Shown: positions 34,279 through 37,433 of the stretch, piece by piece | How positions within the stretch are numbered: the first letter of the stretch is position 1 | How the letters are laid out: each line of letters begins with the position of its first letter | The notes under the pieces: model-generated | The model's input: only the letters and a program-made list of their open reading frames with translations | The model's database searches: none | What the model was told of the DNA's origin: nothing | Source of the DNA: an uncultured Arenicella sp. | GTDB taxonomy: Bacteria; Pseudomonadota; Gammaproteobacteria; Arenicellales; Arenicellaceae | DNA length: 37,433 nucleotides | Assembly: GCA_938045295.1 (NCBI GenBank) | Contig: CALINO010000069.1 | Span: 1 to 37,433, forward strand | Direction of reading: 5' to 3' | Program-made: the position numbers and the translations under genes

Positions 34279-34877
34279 TGAGCTTTACCAAGCAATTGGC
34301 GCAACGCATTACGGCACTGCACGCCCACTACACGGCCGAGTGGCATAACAACCCTAAGGCCAAACTTCCAGATAACGATTTTGATCGGCTTGTTGCCGAG
34401 CAGCATCAACAAAATTTTGACCTGTGGCACGAAGAAGACAACGCTCGAGAGCCCAACGCCGAAGACGCAACCATTGCACGGGTGAAACGCAACATTGATA
34501 CGCTCAATCAACGTCGTAACGACATGATTACGCACATTGATGAATGGCTGGCCGCCAACGAACTGGCGGACTTTCAAGATGACACACTGCCGTGGAATTC
34601 CGAAACCTTAGGCAGCATCATCGACCGGCTATCGATTTCAAGTTTGAAGGTATTCCACATGGCCGAACAGGCCGAGCGCACTGACGCCAACAAAGATCAT
34701 GTAGCCAAATGCAGCCATAAGCTTGAGGCCTTGCGCGTTCAACAAACGGACTTAGCCCAAGCCTTGCAAATTTTCGTTGAAGACATTGTTGCCGGGCGCA
34801 AACAAAACAAGCTTTACCGGCAATTCAAAATGTATAACGACCCTAACCTAAACCCCAAAATTTACGGTGCACGCTAA
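34278..34877 (+). CDS. DUF4254 family protein
   Basis: The 199-aa soluble, helical protein has the DUF4254 features: NFDLWHEEDNAREPNAEDAT, then VKRNIDTLNQRRNDMITHID, NSETLGSIIDRLSISSLKVF, and the C-terminal KLYRQFKMYNDPNLNPKIYG. The biochemical role of this family is not known; members sit near glycosyltransferase or envelope genes in several phyla. It overlaps the SPOR gene by 1 nt and so is translationally coupled to it, hinting at a cell-envelope link. Confidence 0.85.
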   Translation: MSFTKQLAQRITALHAHYTAEWHNNPKAKLPDNDFDRLVAEQHQQNFDLWHEEDNAREPNAEDATIARVKRNIDTLNQRRNDMITHIDEWLAANELADFQDDTLPWNSETLGSIIDRLSISSLKVFHMAEQAERTDANKDHVAKCSHKLEALRVQQTDLAQALQIFVEDIVAGRKQNKLYRQFKMYNDPNLNPKIYGAR

Positions 34878-34925
34878 AACGCCATTAGCGAGAAAATTGA
34901 AATGACTTGGCAGAGTTATTAGAGA

Positions 34926-35447
34926 CTATTGCGTGGTTACGCCGGCATTATTGGCTTTTAGCTTTAGTTCTTTTTTACGCAACGCCAAGCGCTTTTCTTC
35001 AATTTCGAGCAAACTGGCTTGAATCTCTATTTGCTCTTTTCTCAACGCGTCTATTTGTTGCTCTTTCTGTTGCGCCTTTGCTGGCTTGGTCTGTTGCTCT
35101 GGCACGTCACTGGCAACCGCCTCCGCCTCTGGCTGTTCTTGCGCCACCTGCGGCTGATTGAGCTCTTTAAGCTTGCGAGCGTAGCTGCCTTGGCAAACCC
35201 GATTGGCCAGCTTTATTTCACGCGTCTCACACATATTGACCAGTTGCGAATCACACCACTTGCCACCGTCTTTAATCAATACCGATTTATCTTTTCGCGC
35301 TGAACACTGCACCAACACTTGCGGCTGACCAGCACTGCTCTGAGACTTAACAATAGACACCAGTTTAGCGGATGCGAACGACGGCAAGCCTAGGGCAATC
35401 ATCGCGCACAGTACCGCGCACGCTTTGTTATATCTGATTTTTTTCAT
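34926..35447 (-). CDS. Secreted coiled-coil protein, Cys-containing N-terminal half
   Basis: The 173-aa product starts at ATG 35447 with a GGGG ribosome-like site; an upstream GTG at 35465 is less likely. The signal peptide (KACAVLCAMIALGLPSFASA) shows export. The mature first half has four cysteines (VQCSARKDKS, KWCDSQLVNMCETRE, NRVCQGSY), perhaps two disulfides. A Pro/Gln/Glu linker leads to a C-terminal coiled coil rich in Gln, Glu, Lys and Leu (IDALRKEQIEIQASLLEIEE). The family is not recognised. It is convergent with the DUF4254 gene. Confidence 0.68.
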   Translation of the reverse strand: MKKIRYNKACAVLCAMIALGLPSFASAKLVSIVKSQSSAGQPQVLVQCSARKDKSVLIKDGGKWCDSQLVNMCETREIKLANRVCQGSYARKLKELNQPQVAQEQPEAEAVASDVPEQQTKPAKAQQKEQQIDALRKEQIEIQASLLEIEEKRLALRKKELKLKANNAGVTTQ

Positions 35448-35679
35448 CGCAGTGCACCCCGACACAGTGTAAATTAAAACAAATTATCGACTTAAATGAC
35501 GGCTTACGTCTTGCTAAGTCTTTAGCGGCCCTCTAACAAGAAGGCCTAGACTTGTATGCTATATAAATATATCATTATGTCAAATGATTTTTTATTAAGT
35601 TTGGTTTGCTAATATTCTCGATACTTGCAAACGCAGCAATAAATAACGCATAACACTCAAGAGCATGCCCACTTAACGT

Positions 35680-37104
35680 ATGGATAAAGCACATATTGTT
35701 TTAATGACACTTGTGGCCTATAAGGTGCTCTTAATTGGTATTGGCATTTGGGCGTCTAAGCGCACTCAAAGTAGCCATGACTTCTTTCTCGGTGACCGAG
35801 GGCTTGGCCCCATTGTTGCCGCCCTCAGCTATTCCTCCAGTGCCGCATCGGCTTGGGTGCTATTAGGCTTAACCGGCATTGCCTACCAACACGGGCTATC
35901 TACCATTTGGGTGCCTATTGGCTCCATATTAACCGTATTCATTACCTGGATTTGGGTTGCCCCGCGCTTAATGACATTCAGCCGCCAACACAACCACATA
36001 TCGCTCACTGAAGTGATTGCCCACGGCCAAACAGGTCGCTTACGCACAATCACACTGTTTCTGTGCAGCATCATTGTTGTTACGTCATTTATTTTTTACA
36101 TCGCCGCACAATTCCAAGGGGCGGGCAATACCTTTGCCACCACCTTTGATATATCCATGACCAGCAGCATTATCATCGGCGCGGTGATCATCATGGTCTA
36201 TACCCTGTTAGGTGGCTTCTGGGCCGTCAGCGTGACTGATGCCGTACAAGGTTCATTAATGGCACTTGCCGCCATTGTGATGCCAATAGCCGCTTACGTG
36301 GCTGTCGGCGGCATAGAAGGGTTAATGCTCGGGCTTGCCAGCTCCGGCAATAGCCATCTTTTAAGTTTCAACGCTGGGCATGCTGGCTGGTTGGCCGTGG
36401 GCTTTGTGGTTGGCGGTTTGAGCATCGGCATTGGCACCTTTGGGCAACCTCACTTGATGGCTCGAATTATGGCATTGCGTGACAAAAACGCGCTGCGCCA
36501 TGCTCGCACCATTGCTTGTTCTTGGTATGTGGTCGTGTTCATGGGCATGTGGTTTGTTGGTTTAACGGGCCATGTTTTGCATAACAACATCGGCAATTCC
36601 GAAGACATTTTCTTCATTATGCTCGACGGCCTATTTCCACCAATTTTGTCCGCCGTTTTTTTGGCGGCGGTATTGTCCGCCATTATGTCTACCGCAGACA
36701 GCCAATTACTGGCTGCCGCCACCGCCATCGCCAATGACTTAGGGCTGGGCAAGCAAAACCCACAAAAGCTACTGCTAATATCGCGAATCACGATTGTCAT
36801 ACTGGTTGCTTTAGCGGTAGCGCTTGCCTTGCAACTGCCAGCGCAAATCTTTGAGCGCGTACTGTTTGCTTGGATGGCATTAGGAGCCGCCTTTGGCCCC
36901 AGCTTATTCGCTCGCTTAGCGGGCATGCCGGTAAAAGCACTGGGAACAATACTCTCAATCAGCCTTGGATTTGGCCTAACCGTCATATTGTCATTACTGC
37001 CTAACACCCCCGGCGATGTGGCTGAACGCTTAATTCCAATTATAACGGCGTTTATCGTCTTACTCATATTTCGTGATAAAAACCTCGGCCAGGAGCCACA
37101 TTAA
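35680..37104 (+). CDS. Sodium:solute symporter (SSS family, PutP-like)
   Basis: The 474-aa membrane protein has about 12-13 spans. The SSS signatures are visible: DFFLGDRGLGPIVAALSYSS (about 31-50), SAASAWVLLGLTGIAYQHGL, WIWVAPRLMTFSRQHNHISL, a central FGQPHLMARIMALRDKNALR, and the Na-site helix FLAAVLSAIMSTADSQLLAA. This is closest by pattern to the proline symporter group, but the substrate is not fixed. It is in an operon with an alpha/beta hydrolase gene 1 nt downstream, so the substrate may be an ester or amide that the hydrolase acts on. Confidence 0.9.
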   Translation: MDKAHIVLMTLVAYKVLLIGIGIWASKRTQSSHDFFLGDRGLGPIVAALSYSSSAASAWVLLGLTGIAYQHGLSTIWVPIGSILTVFITWIWVAPRLMTFSRQHNHISLTEVIAHGQTGRLRTITLFLCSIIVVTSFIFYIAAQFQGAGNTFATTFDISMTSSIIIGAVIIMVYTLLGGFWAVSVTDAVQGSLMALAAIVMPIAAYVAVGGIEGLMLGLASSGNSHLLSFNAGHAGWLAVGFVVGGLSIGIGTFGQPHLMARIMALRDKNALRHARTIACSWYVVVFMGMWFVGLTGHVLHNNIGNSEDIFFIMLDGLFPPILSAVFLAAVLSAIMSTADSQLLAAATAIANDLGLGKQNPQKLLLISRITIVILVALAVALALQLPAQIFERVLFAWMALGAAFGPSLFARLAGMPVKALGTILSISLGFGLTVILSLLPNTPGDVAERLIPIITAFIVLLIFRDKNLGQEPH

Positions 37105-37105
37105 A

Positions 37106-37433
37106 ATGCTAAAAAGTTACGCCAATTTAGAGCTCGGGCAAACTCACTTTCGTCAATGCGGGCAAGGGCAAACCGTCATTTTGTTGCACGCCTCACCCAT
37201 GTCATCGGCATTTATGCAGCCGATAATGCGCAGTCTGAGTGATGAGTTTCATGTGATTGCCCCAGACACTCCTGGGTACGGCCAATCAGACCCGCTGCCA
37301 CAAGACGTATTGCTGTCCAGCGACGATCTAACGCCATACGTCGAGTGGCTGTCGCAATTCATTAGTGCCTTGAATCTTGATGACATTGTTCTTTATGGCA
37401 CCGCAACGGGGGCACAACTGGCAATCGAGTACG
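37106..37433 (+). CDS. Alpha/beta hydrolase-fold protein, 3' end cut by window edge
   Basis: Only the first 109 codons are present. The start follows the symporter stop by 1 nt. Typical parts are the oxyanion-region strand VILLHASPMSSAFMQPIM, the DEFHVIAPDTPGYGQSDPL segment and the nucleophile elbow LYGTATGAQLAIEY. At the usual G-x-Ser-x-G elbow the sequence is G-T-Ala-T-G (Ala100), so the catalytic Ser is missing. It could be a non-hydrolytic member or a variant lineage. The rest of the catalytic triad lies outside the window. Confidence 0.82.
   Translation, partial: MLKSYANLELGQTHFRQCGQGQTVILLHASPMSSAFMQPIMRSLSDEFHVIAPDTPGYGQSDPLPQDVLLSSDDLTPYVEWLSQFISALNLDDIVLYGTATGAQLAIEY

Noticed and set aside
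1-37433. CRISPR arrays, tRNA or rRNA genes, transposases, phage genes
   Set aside because: Looked for on both strands; no regular repeat-spacer pattern, no cloverleaf-like T-arm in gaps and no such protein families.

Overview
The window looks like chromosome of a mesophilic, probably marine gammaproteobacterium of moderate GC. The gene content supports this: a his-tat block in the order hisB-hisH-hisA-hisF-hisI-hisE-tatA-tatB-tatC, argS followed by a SPOR-domain gene, gluQ, metK, hemL, folD, a TAXI-type TRAP receptor and a sodium:solute symporter. No rRNA, tRNA, CRISPR array, insertion sequence or phage gene was seen. The genus cannot be fixed from the sequence alone.

Layout. 1-711: a truncated, secreted CsgG-like gene (minus). 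712-1377: long gap with one palindrome. 1378-2451: TAXI solute receptor, then a terminator. 2548-4375: putative glycoside hydrolase and trmB (minus). 4487-5283: FMN riboswitch controlling a type II lumazine synthase (RibH2-like). 5370-7806: two uncharacterised genes (minus), one encoding a secreted protein with a duplicated CxxC module. 8069-10993: a PspA-like gene, a polytopic membrane protein and an XRE regulator. 10994-12610: cupin (minus) and AI-2E-family permease (plus). 12735-15946: metK (minus), a DUF4870 membrane protein (plus) and hemL (minus). 16004-18153: an AT-rich two-gene insert (secreted protein and methyltransferase) between hemL and folD. 18331-24275: folD, tatCBA and the his genes, all minus. 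24436-25207: two small uncharacterised genes joined by a 21-bp tandem repeat. 25208-25693: gap carrying a candidate minus-strand small RNA. 25694-27434: fructosamine-kinase-like gene and gluQ (minus). 27485-30646: a bufferin-type operon (minus). 30847-31797: metallo-beta-lactamase-fold hydrolase (plus). 31912-34877: argS, SPOR protein and DUF4254 protein. 34926-35447: secreted coiled-coil protein (minus). 35680-37433: sodium:solute symporter and the start of an alpha/beta hydrolase.

The most interesting system is the bufferin-like cluster. It encodes two DUF2282-type Cys-rich precursors, one with an extra Cys-bearing tail; a single-chain fusion of the MNIO (DUF692) enzyme and its DUF2063 partner; and a DoxX-family membrane protein. 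It has its own promoter, an internal hairpin with a U-rich tail between the two precursor genes, and a strong terminator. Such clusters are known to make thio-modified, copper-binding peptides. Other items worth following up are the candidate sRNA at about 25343-25462, the riboswitch-ribH2 unit with a possible start-site hairpin, and the PspA operon with a palindrome inside its likely promoter.
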